Below are positions 1 to 6,462 of a stretch of 12,009 nucleotides of DNA, one piece after another (positions within the stretch are counted from its first letter, which is position 1; every line of letters begins with the position of its first letter). Under the pieces are notes generated by a model. It saw nothing but the letters and a program-made list of their open reading frames with translations. It was not told the origin of the DNA and searched no databases. Source of the DNA: JBOGGN01 sp050744165 (GTDB lineage Bacteria > Actinomycetota > Acidimicrobiia > Acidimicrobiales > Palsa-688); the NCBI GenBank assembly GCA_050744165.1, contig JBOGGN010000201.1:1-12009 (forward strand). Reading direction: 5' to 3'. A program made the translations under genes and the position numbers.

Positions 1-575
1 ACGCCCACAGCGCCCAGTCCATCGCCGACGCGGTCACCGCCGGGGTCGACGGGATCGAGCACGCAACCTTCATGACGGCGACGGGTGTCGACGCCCGCGA
101 TGCGGTCATTCGATCCATCGTCGAGCGCCGGATAGCCGTTGGGGCGACCGTCGGTCGAGAGCCCGGCAGGAGCGCGTCCCCGCCACCCGCCATCGCCAGC
201 CGGTTTGAAGCGTTGCTCGCCGCCCGCCGCAGACTCCACGCCGCTGGAGCGCTCATCGTCGGTGGGAGCGACGCGGGCGTCGCCGCCATAAAGCCTCACG
301 ACGTGCTGCGCTACGCGCCAGAGGACCTGACTGAGATGGGCATGACCCCGGTCGAGACCCTGTGGGCCTTGACTTCGAGAGCCGCCGAAGTCTGCGGACT
401 CGGACATCGAAAAGGCCGGGTGGCCCCCGGGTTTGACGCCGACCTCTTGGCCATTGACGGTGATCCCGTCGAAGACCTGACCGCGATCCGCCGGATCCGC
501 GCTGTTTTTGTCGGCGGTCAGTCCGTTGCCCTCCATCCTGCGGGGTCGAAGTCGATCGTCGGGAGCCGGCGCTGA
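1..575 (+). CDS. Amidohydrolase family protein, C-terminal part (5' end outside window)
   Basis: The frame is open from base 3 and ends in TGA at 573-575, giving about 190 residues of a metal-dependent hydrolase of the imidazolonepropionase-like amidohydrolase group. Visible hallmarks in order are AHSAQS followed by AGVDGIEH near the left edge (the His of IEH is a usual metal ligand), GGSDAGV around bases 260-285 (the Asp matches the catalytic metal-binding Asp after the last barrel strand), the helix TPVETLWALTSRAAEVCGL, and the closing GRVAPGFDADLLAIDGDP typical of the C-terminal beta-sandwich. These enzymes hydrolyse amide or ester bonds, often in cyclic substrates or dipeptides; the substrate cannot be told from this fragment. 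The N-terminal HxH metal site lies outside the window. The family call is firm, the specific function unknown. Confidence 0.9.
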   Translation, partial: AHSAQSIADAVTAGVDGIEHATFMTATGVDARDAVIRSIVERRIAVGATVGREPGRSASPPPAIASRFEALLAARRRLHAAGALIVGGSDAGVAAIKPHDVLRYAPEDLTEMGMTPVETLWALTSRAAEVCGLGHRKGRVAPGFDADLLAIDGDPVEDLTAIRRIRAVFVGGQSVALHPAGSKSIVGSRR

Positions 576-628
576 CCGCCGTCGTACCTCGAGAAATAAC
601 CACGCCTGAGACAAAGAAAGAGCCAACG

Positions 629-1339
629 ATGCCACTGACCGCTAATCGAGAACGCACACTCTACAACCTGAGTCACGGAAGAGCGACCGAAACCCGTAAC
701 GACAAGAGGAATGGTGAACTACTCGCCCAAAGGGGTGGCCGACGGACCACAGAAAAGAGAACTATCCGTCCGGGCGCCAGGCCGAAGTTCGACGTTCCGC
801 CGTCGTCCCTGGTGACTACCGCAGGAATCGGGGTGACGGTTTTGCTGCTGGCCGCCGGCGCCCTGCTTCTTCTCGGCGCCACGTTCACCAATAACAACGT
901 CAACGACCAACTGGCGCGCCAGAGAATTTTCTTCCCCGCCAAGGGCAGTCCGGCGCTGGCCCCTGCCGCGATCGGGCGTTATCTCAACCGGTACGCCGGC
1001 CAACAGCTTCTCACCGGTCCGCAGGCCAAAGCCTTCGCCGATCACTTCATCGCCGAACACCTCGATGCGATCGGCGGCGGAAAAACCTACGCCCAGGTCA
1101 GCGCAGCATCACTTGCCGACCCCACAGACACCAAGCTCGAAACCCAGCGCCAGCTGCTCTTCGAGGGCCAGACCTTGCGAGGACTGCTGCTCGAGGCGTA
1201 CGCCTTCTCCACGATCGGAGAGATCACGCACGTCGCCGCGCTCACCTCGCTCGTCCTTGGTGCGGTGTGTTTCACCTTTCTCGTGCTCCACCTCCTCGTA
1301 CCGGTGGCGGGCCGTCGGACCCCAGGCGCGGATGCATGA
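629..1339 (+). CDS. Conserved two-helix membrane protein of unknown function
   Basis: The 236-residue product has a basic N-terminal tail (about residues 1-55), a first membrane helix at about 62-87, a loop of roughly 110 residues, and a second helix at about 199-224. The loop contains NNNVNDQLARQRIFFPAKG, YAGQQLLTGPQAKAFADHFI, GGKTYAQVSAAS and LLFEGQTLRGLLLEAYAF. From memory this pattern is typical of an uncharacterised membrane family common in actinobacteria, with the loop probably outside the cell. The ATG at 629 has a weak AAAGAG ribosome site upstream. The gene starts 53 bases after the amidohydrolase stop, so the two may share a transcript. A strong hairpin follows the stop. No catalytic motif is visible and I assign no function. 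Confidence 0.8.
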   Translation: MPLTANRERTLYNLSHGRATETRNDKRNGELLAQRGGRRTTEKRTIRPGARPKFDVPPSSLVTTAGIGVTVLLLAAGALLLLGATFTNNNVNDQLARQRIFFPAKGSPALAPAAIGRYLNRYAGQQLLTGPQAKAFADHFIAEHLDAIGGGKTYAQVSAASLADPTDTKLETQRQLLFEGQTLRGLLLEAYAFSTIGEITHVAALTSLVLGAVCFTFLVLHLLVPVAGRRTPGADA

Positions 1340-1349
1340 CTGACCCGAG

Positions 1350-1378
1350 TGCCGTCTCGGTCCTCGGGGACCACGGCA
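1350..1378 (+). terminator. Hairpin after the membrane-protein gene, possible terminator
   Basis: TGCCGT (1350-1355) pairs with ACGGCA (1373-1378), and inside it GGTCC pairs with GGACC around a TCGG loop. It begins 10 bases after the stop codon at 1339. No T-run follows, so termination is inferred from position and stem strength only. Confidence 0.5.
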
Positions 1379-1535
1379 TCGATTGAGGAGGTTGTGGCGC
1401 CCAGGCCCATCGATACCATGCGTTACAACAACGGCCAAGCCAAGGTTTTGACGTCGACCAGATCCTCCCGCCCTCGCTGGGGTATTTGACTCGGTCGGGG
1501 CGTTGCTCAATGTGGCGTTGCCTAGCTAGCAAGCT

Positions 1536-1569
1536 CCCAGATCGGGTTGTGGATGCGGCCAGATCTGGG
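1536..1569. repeat. 8-bp inverted repeat, CCCAGATC / GATCTGGG
   Basis: The arms are at 1536-1543 and 1562-1569 with an 18-base spacer. It lies in the 277-base stretch between the membrane-protein gene and the minus-strand terminator, where I see no credible gene. It could be an operator or a weak terminator for + strand transcription; the sequence does not decide. Confidence 0.35.
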
Positions 1570-1616
1570 TTTCGAAAACAATTTCTTGTCCACCTCGGCG
1601 CTCTCTTCGAACGCAA

Positions 1617-1649
1617 AGCCCAGGTCAGAAACACCCTCTGACCTGGGCT
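1617..1649 (-). terminator. Strong 12-bp stem-loop terminator for a minus-strand transcript
   Basis: AGCCCAGGTCAG (1617-1628) pairs perfectly with CTGACCTGGGCT (1638-1649) around a 9-base loop. Read on the minus strand, the stem is followed by TTTGCGTT. It lies about 20 bases beyond the tRNA-like 3' end near 1672, so it most likely ends that RNA. Because the chromosomal tRNA-Arg gene originally lay just upstream on the same strand, it may once have ended a shared transcript. Confidence 0.7.
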
Positions 1650-1671
1650 GTCACAATCGCACAAGGGGAGG

Positions 1672-2046
1672 TGGTGGGAGGTGGCGGGAATCGAACCGCG
1701 CAGCGGCCGGCCGTCAGTCGAAGACGTGGGTACGCAGATACCTTCGACGCCCTAACGAGGGCTGGCGGGGCGTTGCAAGGACCATTACTCGATGTCCCGG
1801 GGTCCCAACCACTTAGCGGGCCCAACGCCGTGGGCGGATCGTCGGCTAGCACACCAGCCCACGCTGTTTGGCGGCACAGGGGGACTCAGCTCTCCCCGCC
1901 CGCGGTTCGGGCACCCGGGTGAATCGCCGGATCCTGCCCCAGCCCCGCCCGAATTCGTACGGTCTTCGGGGGTCACCAAGGGTCAAAGGGGCGGAAGCGC
2001 AACCGCTCCACCAGGCCATTCCTGCTGGTCAGAGCCAATTCCCCTT
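1672..2046 (-). ncRNA. Unidentified structured RNA-like region with a tRNA/tmRNA-like 3' end
   Basis: Read on the minus strand, the region ends with a T-loop signature, GGTTCGATTCC, followed by CGCCACCTCCCACCA, which closely resembles a tmRNA or tRNA 3' end. Upstream on the same strand are a hairpin GTCGAA+GGTA / TACC..TTCGAC (1718-1747), a GCCCT-CGTT-AGGGC hairpin (1749-1762), a CCCGAA/TTCGGG stem (1948-1953 with 1965-1970) and others. A strong terminator follows. No protein gene is credible here. Against a canonical ssrA: the T-stem next to the loop is mispaired, I find no matching 5' acceptor strand or D-loop-like TTCGAC block at the expected distance, and no tag reading frame ends in a usual LAA. 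It may be a divergent or decayed tmRNA, a decayed tRNA cluster, or another RNA; the 5' limit is a guess. Confidence 0.28.
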
Positions 2047-2088
2047 GCGCCCCCCGCAGGATTCGAACCTGCGCACACGGTTTAGGAA
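2047..2088 (-). repeat. attL: displaced 3' end of tRNA-Arg(CCU)
   Basis: The 33 bases at 2056-2088 are identical to 9616-9648 of the intact tRNA-Arg gene. They cover, on the minus strand, the anticodon loop with its CCT anticodon, the variable region and the T-arm. The match extends to 2047 (acceptor strand) with one difference, C at 2055 against G at 9615. Beyond 2088 the copies diverge and no tRNA 5' half follows, so this is a tRNA fragment left at the far end of an integrated element. It was probably the original chromosomal 3' end before insertion. Confidence 0.88.
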
Positions 2089-2369
2089 TCGGCTACCATG
2101 GAGTCTGCCCAGGTGGTGGCAGTGCACTGACCTGCTTTTATGTCATTTCCAACCGTCTGCTCCGTACCCCGAAATCTGTCTGGTGAGACCCAGATTGTGG
2201 GGAGGATTGTGGGTGTTTGCGGGCGCAAGGATCGGCATGTGGGGCGCCGGAGGAGGGAGGGCTGCGCCGGGAGCGTCGCGGTATGGTCGGGTCGTCCGAG
2301 GCTTGTCCGCTGCGATCGGGCGAGCCCGTCGGGGTCGTTGGCTGGTGGATCTCGATCGGAATGGAGCCA
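2089..2369. other. Left end of the element, no gene seen
   Basis: I find no credible gene in these 281 bases. GATTGTGGG occurs twice with a 12-base period, at 2193-2201 and 2205-2213. Such short direct repeats just inside an attachment site could be arm-type integrase sites, but the same word is not obvious at the other end. Confidence 0.4.
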
Positions 2370-3882
2370 CTAAGGAAGTCGGAACTGGATGCCGGCGCGT
2401 TCGGCGTCGGTCGAGTCGGTCAGCGCGTGGGTGGCCGCGAGCTGGCCGTCGACCGCCGTCCGGTCCTGCCACGGCATGGCCGCGGTCCATCGCCAGGCGA
2501 AGGCCAGGGTGCGCACGTAGAGGTCGCAGCGTCCTTCACGGGAAAGGACGCGCAGTGCCGTCTGGTACTCGTTGCGGTACACGATGGGCACGACGATGCG
2601 CCACTAGCGGCGGCGGTGAGTTCGGCGCACATGGCGGCGCGTGCGACACGCCCGTTGCCGTCGTCGTAGGGGTGGACCTCGGAGATGAGGAACAGTTGGT
2701 AGGCCGCCCGGGCGAATCCGGTGGGGAGGTCGCCGAGTCGGGAGAACCCTTCCGCGAGCGTTCCCGCGACAACGGCCGGGGCTACGAACACATACGAGCC
2801 GGCTTGGTTGGGTTTGTCCTTGAACTGACCGGGGCGCTTGTCCGGCCGGCCACCCATGACGAGCCGGTGGCGACGTTCCAAGAGGGCGATCAAACTGGTC
2901 GGAGGTGGCGGGGACGGCGGCGCGAAGGTCGGGATCGGCGACGGCCTCGAAGGTGCCGAGAATGTCGTGGGCGTCTTCGGGTCGCTCCTCGGGTATCGCG
3001 TGGGTGGCGACGATGGCCTCCGCTTCGTCGATGGAGAACTCGGTTCCTTCGATGAAGTTCGAGAAGTACGACTCGAAGAACGGCAGTGTGCTGGTCGCTT
3101 CGTCGGGGAGCGCGGGCAGGTCGGCGGGGACGTCGAGGTCGGTTGGGACATCGGCCAGGAACATCGCCAGCTGGTCGAGTCTCGCGACCCGGTCGGGGGC
3201 GTACTCGTGTCCGGCGGCTCGGGCCGCCAGCAATCGGCCGGCGCGTGCTGGCGTGTGGCGGGTGCCGGCCGCGACCCCGATGATGTTCTCGACGAGCGGC
3301 CGGCATTCGGGTAGCCCCAGTTCGTCGCAGATCTCGAGCGCCCGGGATCGAAGCTCGCTTAGCCATGCCTGCGGTCGCCGTTGCGACGTGCGCACCACCC
3401 ACTCGCCCAGTTCCGCCTTCGACAGGGTGCGGGCCACTTTGCCGGCCCGTCCTCGTGACAAGGCCAGGTTGTCCATCAGGGTGCGACCGTCGGAGGTGAT
3501 GTGGATTCCGCCGGCCCAGTCGAGGTCGTCGCTCAGTGGCCGCGATCCTGGGCGAGGCGAGATCACCAAGCCGGGGAGCACGAGGTCCTCTTTGCGCTGC
3601 CTGGACACCACGGTGAGCACGCCTTCGGCCGGCATCCCTCCTTGAGCCGCCGAACGATCGGCGATCAGGGCGTCGGGCACGAGCCGGCTGACGATGGCCC
3701 ACCGGTTGCGGGCCACCAGCTGGGCCGGGTCGGCTCGCAGGTCGGCGGTGTACACGCCGCTGGCGAGGCGGCAGATACGCCCGACCTTGACGGCGCCAGA
3801 CAGGGTGGCGACGCTGGAGGCGTCGCCGAAGAACACCGATCCGAGAGCGGTCGGCCACGGTGTCGCGGGGTGATTTCGCCAT
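2370..3882 (-). pseudogene. Fic-family protein (AMPylase-type) with N-terminal AbiEi-like region, frameshifted
   Basis: Fic enzymes transfer AMP or related groups from nucleotides to target-protein hydroxyls. The N-terminal part (SSVATLSGAVKVGRICRLASGVY, then PGLVISPRPG) resembles the winged-helix antitoxin-like region fused to Fic in many actinobacterial proteins. The segment SNFIEG at 3045-3062 fits the inhibitory motif (S/T)xxxE(G/N) of class II Fic proteins. The catalytic motif HPYDDGNGRVAR is at 2639-2674, close to the canonical HPFxxGNGRxxR. The C-terminus runs through IVVPIVYRNEY to the stop at 2370. The parts lie in different frames: an extra base at about 2891 leaves the first frame, and a missing base at about 2601 restores it, so only the roughly 290 bases with the active site are out of frame. 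In the uncorrected frame a TAG at 2604-2606 ends translation. A further extra base at about 3837 would join the ATG at 3882 to the conserved VFFGDASS; with all three corrected the protein is 503 residues. Otherwise a GTG start at 3836 or 3944 is needed. This is either a pseudogene or assembly error. Confidence 0.8.
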
Positions 3883-3885
3883 CGA

Positions 3886-3948
3886 GGTGAAAGGAATGCC
3901 GGCGAGAACCAGGTTGGTGAAAGAAATCCCGCCGAGAGAACCACGGTT
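3886..3948. repeat. Two tandem imperfect 30/33-bp repeats in front of the Fic gene
   Basis: Unit 1 (3886-3915) and unit 2 (3916-3948) directly adjoin. Both begin GGTGAAAG, both contain AAT-CCG-CGA blocks and GAACCA, and both end in GGTT. They differ by three substitutions, one 2-base and one 1-base insertion. A partial third copy, CGCCGAGAAAC, follows from about 3950. On the minus strand each unit has a small palindrome (AACCTGGTT, AACCGTGGTT). The array ends three bases upstream of the ATG at 3882, which suits an operator, possibly for the Fic protein's own winged-helix-like region; that role is inferred. Confidence 0.6.
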
Positions 3949-4832
3949 GCGCCGAGAAACAGGGCCGAGAGCGGAGTCGACCGGATGGCTCGCCGTCGGT
4001 CGGGTCGGGCGGCGGCCCCGCGGGCAGATCCGCAACCCCGTGACCACCCTAGTTGTGCTGGTCAGAGCCCAAACTCCAGTGTCCCGTTCCCCCGGGCTCG
4101 CCGTCTGCCACGGCCTACGGCAATGTGGGATGACGCTCCGGTCGGCTCCAGAGGGCGCGGCTCGGCCCGTGCAGCGCCATCGATCCATGACCCGTTGAGC
4201 CAGTCCGAGAGGCATCGGCGGCCCCGACCCATGCGAAATGGCTCGCCGAATCCGGCGGCAACCGCCCAATCCGCCTGGGGCTAAGGAGCGGCCAACCCGT
4301 ACCTGGACCTCACATGGCCCGGTTGAGCCGCGTCCTGATCGACCGGTGACGACGCTCATCCTTCTCCCGCCGCCCCCGGATAGTGGCGGCCCGACGATGC
4401 CCGTCGCGAGCCGAGGTGCCCCGACACCTTCCCCGCGGGCGCGTCATCCTCATCGGCGCGGCTCCCGAATGGCGCGCCTGTTGTGCCCCTGTGGGACCGG
4501 GCACCCGTCGACCTGACCCTGGCCCATCCCGAGATGGACCAATGGGCCTGGTGGGGAGGGGCGGCACCCGACGATCACCCCGTCGATCGACATGCAGGGT
4601 CCCGCCGGACGAGGTCACTTCCTGGTGCGAGACACGGGTCTTCCGGGTGCAGCGCCCCGCGCCAGCCGCCCGCCTTCTCGGACCCGTTCGGGCAGACCGC
4701 GGGAGAAAGGCCCCCCTCCGCCACTGCGATCCCTGCCTGCTGTTCCTGACCCCATCGGGCGGACGACGCCCATGGGGTGAGGGCGTCGGTGCCGGTGCGC
4801 CCGTCGGCGTGACGGGCTGTGACATGGCCCGC
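3949..4832. other. Gene-free stretch with a hairpin and a distant repeat
   Basis: I see no protein gene on either strand in nearly 900 bases; the open frames are arginine- and proline-rich with no recognisable motif. Two items stand out. Bases 4032-4069 resemble 1999-2036 outside the element (GCAACC, then TGCTGGTCAGAGCC at identical spacing). Bases 4750-4777 form an 11-bp stem, CCCCAT(C)GGGCG with CGCCCATGGGG, with one bulged C and a 5-base loop. The region may be eroded former cargo. Confidence 0.5.
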
Positions 4833-4859
4833 CCGCCGAGCCGCCCCGACGCTCGGCGG
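4833..4859 (-). terminator. 9-bp stem-loop just after the PKD-like protein gene
   Basis: CCGCCGAGC (4833-4841) pairs perfectly with GCTCGGCGG (4851-4859) around a 9-base loop. It begins 2 bases beyond the stop codon of the minus-strand gene ending at 4862. There is no T-run, so it would be an atypical GC-rich terminator. Confidence 0.5.
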
Positions 4860-4861
4860 AA

Positions 4862-5698
4862 TCAGGTGGTGGACTGGGCGGCGGGCGTCACAGTGAGCCG
4901 CACGAACATCGTGGCGTTGACCGGGGTCGGCGACCGGTTGCCGCAGATGGCCAGGATCGAGGGTTGCACCTCGACGCTAAAGGTGCCCGGCTCGGTATAG
5001 ATGTGGTCGGTTTCCTGGCTGAAGGTGCTTGGCGAGGCGGTGGGGCACAGGATGGGGCCGTGCACGAACGGTCCCGTGATGGACCCGTCGCCGGGATAGA
5101 ACGTGGTGATGCAGCACTGCGACATCGCCGCGGTGGCAGTCATGACGAAATGGACCGTTTCCCCGACCGTCGGGCTCTGCGGCTCGACCTGGAGCGTGAT
5201 GCTGATTCCGTTGCTGACGACGCCCCAGGTGCCGTCGGCGTTCTGGGTGGGATTCGGGTCCGGATTGAACGAGGTTGTTGGCGGCGTGGTCGGTGGCACC
5301 GGGACGACGGGGGCCGGTGGCGCCGTGAAGACGGGAACGGTGGTCGTGGTTGTCGTGCTCGCCGGGGTGGGAACGGTCGAGGATGTGGGCGGGGCCCCGG
5401 CTGACCGGGTTTCGGCCCGCGGTGCGGTTGGCACACCGGTGACGGAGGGAGCTGAGGTCGAGGGCGAAACGACGGTGGCCGCTCGGGCCTGGGTGGGGGA
5501 GGTGGTCGTAGCCGTGTGGTCCGGTGTCGCCGATTCCAGGCCGACGGTCGCGGCGTCGCCGATGGTTCGAGCCGCGGTAGCACCATTGCCGGCCGCACCG
5601 ACGGCTGCCGCCACCAGGATCGATGCCATGAGTGTCACCGCGACCGTAACCGAGGCCACGATCGTCTTACTGCCGATCCATCTTGGCAACCGATTCAT
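4862..5698 (-). CDS. Exported or membrane-anchored Thr/Pro-rich protein with PKD-like C-terminal domain
   Basis: The ATG at 5698 is preceded by an excellent ribosome site, GGAGG then TGAA, so I prefer it over longer frames starting upstream. The 278-residue product has a basic N-terminus and a hydrophobic segment at about residues 12-36, acting as signal peptide or anchor. Next comes a low-complexity linker to about residue 147 rich in Thr, Pro, Ser and Ala, including six Thr in a row at 115-120. A beta-sandwich-like domain fills about 155-278. This domain contains PTVGETVHFVMTATA and HIYTEPGTFSVEVQ, the latter typical of PKD/Ig-like folds. Four cysteines (195, 196, 218, 252) could form disulfides outside the cell. 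The layout suggests a surface protein on a stalk, perhaps binding carbohydrate or another protein; nothing shows catalysis. It is the only intact gene between the Fic gene and the methyltransferase fragment. Confidence 0.85.
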   Translation of the reverse strand: MNRLPRWIGSKTIVASVTVAVTLMASILVAAAVGAAGNGATAARTIGDAATVGLESATPDHTATTTSPTQARAATVVSPSTSAPSVTGVPTAPRAETRSAGAPPTSSTVPTPASTTTTTTVPVFTAPPAPVVPVPPTTPPTTSFNPDPNPTQNADGTWGVVSNGISITLQVEPQSPTVGETVHFVMTATAAMSQCCITTFYPGDGSITGPFVHGPILCPTASPSTFSQETDHIYTEPGTFSVEVQPSILAICGNRSPTPVNATMFVRLTVTPAAQSTT

Positions 5699-5896
5699 TT
5701 CACCTCCGCGCCAAGCCCGACGCTGCCCTGTCGACAAAGCGCGCCGCGGACTTGAGCGGAACTCTCGGACAAACCCGCCCGGCCGGGTCGACGTGGCGGA
5801 GATGTAGGCGGTCGGTGTCCGAACCCGAGCTTCCCCGAGAAACCACATCCTGCCTCCACCCACTGGGAACGCCCCCCCTCCTGCCCCCCGGCGTGA

Positions 5897-6019
5897 TCGG
5901 CCAAGGCCGCCCCCGGCCGCGCCCTCCTCCTCGCCGGCGCCCACCCCGCCAACCTGGTTTTTACCCCCGGGCACAACACCCCCGCCCTCTGCCGACACCT
6001 CCAAGCCCCGCCGCCGTGA
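5897..6019 (+). pseudogene. C-terminal remnant of an unrecognised gene before the methyltransferase fragment
   Basis: After a TGA at 5894-5896 the frame reads about 40 codons to TGA at 6017-6019, including RALLLAGAHPANLVFTPGHN and ending LCRHLQAPPP. Its stop overlaps the GTG start of the methyltransferase remnant as GTGA, the normal arrangement of two coupled genes. The hydrophobic, non-random tail suggests a real C-terminus whose upstream part was deleted or frameshifted. I do not recognise the family. Confidence 0.4.
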
Positions 6020-6410
6020 CCGTCCGCGTCCTCGCCGGCGACATCCTCGACCAGGCCGCACAACTCGACGACGCCTCGATCGACCTGGTCTTCACCTCCA
6101 GGCCGTTCTGGCGGCAGCGGCCTACGTGCCCGACGGCCACCCCGACAAACACCGCGAGATGGGCACCGAAGCCACCCCGGGCGCCTTCGTCGACCGGCTC
6201 CTCGACGTCATCGAAGCCCTCACCCCCAAACTCGCCGGCCAAGGCTCGATGATGTGGGAGCTCGGCGACACCATGGCCGGCAGCTGCGGCGCCGGAGGCG
6301 ACTACAACCCAGGCGGCAGCCGCCACGGCTAGCCCCCCGCTACCCGGGAACCGCAAACGCTGGGAAAAAAACCCTGGCTCCCCCGGCTCCGTCGCCGCGG
6401 TCCAACTCGA
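6016..6410 (+). pseudogene. DNA methyltransferase (N4/N6 type) N-terminal fragment, frameshifted
   Basis: Starting at GTG 6016, the frame gives VRVLAGDILDQAAQLDDAS and then IDLVFTSRPFW, which matches motif IV of amino-methyltransferases (normally TSPPY; here Arg and Phe replace the first Pro and the Tyr). A missing base near 6121 shifts the frame, after which YVPDGHPDKHREMGTEATPG, MMWELGDTMAGS and GAGGDYNPGGSRHG follow until a TAG at 6330. A second shift near 6345 gives a last recognisable piece, RKRWEKNPGSPGS, near 6352-6390. The AdoMet-binding part expected further on is absent, and the next gene lies close on the opposite strand. The parent enzyme would have methylated adenine or cytosine amino groups in DNA, as an orphan or with a restriction enzyme. 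The fragment cannot be active. Confidence 0.7.
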
Positions 6411-6462
6411 CAAGAGCGGCGTAAAGCATCCACGGGGGAGGTCGCAGGGGGCGGCCGGGCGG

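Noticed and set aside
1847..1873. tmRNA tag frame on the minus strand (AKQRGLVC then stop)
   Set aside because: It starts with GCC and has a plausible length, but it lacks the usual LAA-like end, and the distances to the 3' end and to any 5' end do not fit.
1876..1975. Possible c-di-AMP (ydaO-type) riboswitch on the + strand
   Set aside because: GGGGGACTCA, GGGTGAATCG and CCCGAATTCGTAC appear in an order recalling that riboswitch, but the conserved block after CCCGAA is wrong and no cell-wall gene follows on that strand. Too weak to call.
1868..3055. 395-codon open frame on the + strand
   Set aside because: It crosses the structured RNA-like region, the attL repeat and the antisense of the Fic gene, with Arg-rich composition and no motif. 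It is an open frame produced by high GC content.
2890..4359. 489-codon minus-strand frame
   Set aside because: It is mostly Arg/Pro-rich and runs through the Fic gene in a wrong frame. Only the short MAKSPRDTVADRS segment at 3844-3882 looks meaningful, and that is treated as the Fic start.
4383..5000. 205-codon + strand frame
   Set aside because: Arg/Pro/Gly-rich, no motif, and it runs through two hairpins and the antisense of the PKD-like gene's end.
4862..6061. 399-residue version of the PKD-like protein
   Set aside because: The extra N-terminal 121 residues are low-complexity and precede a clear GGAGG site with ATG and signal sequence at 5698.
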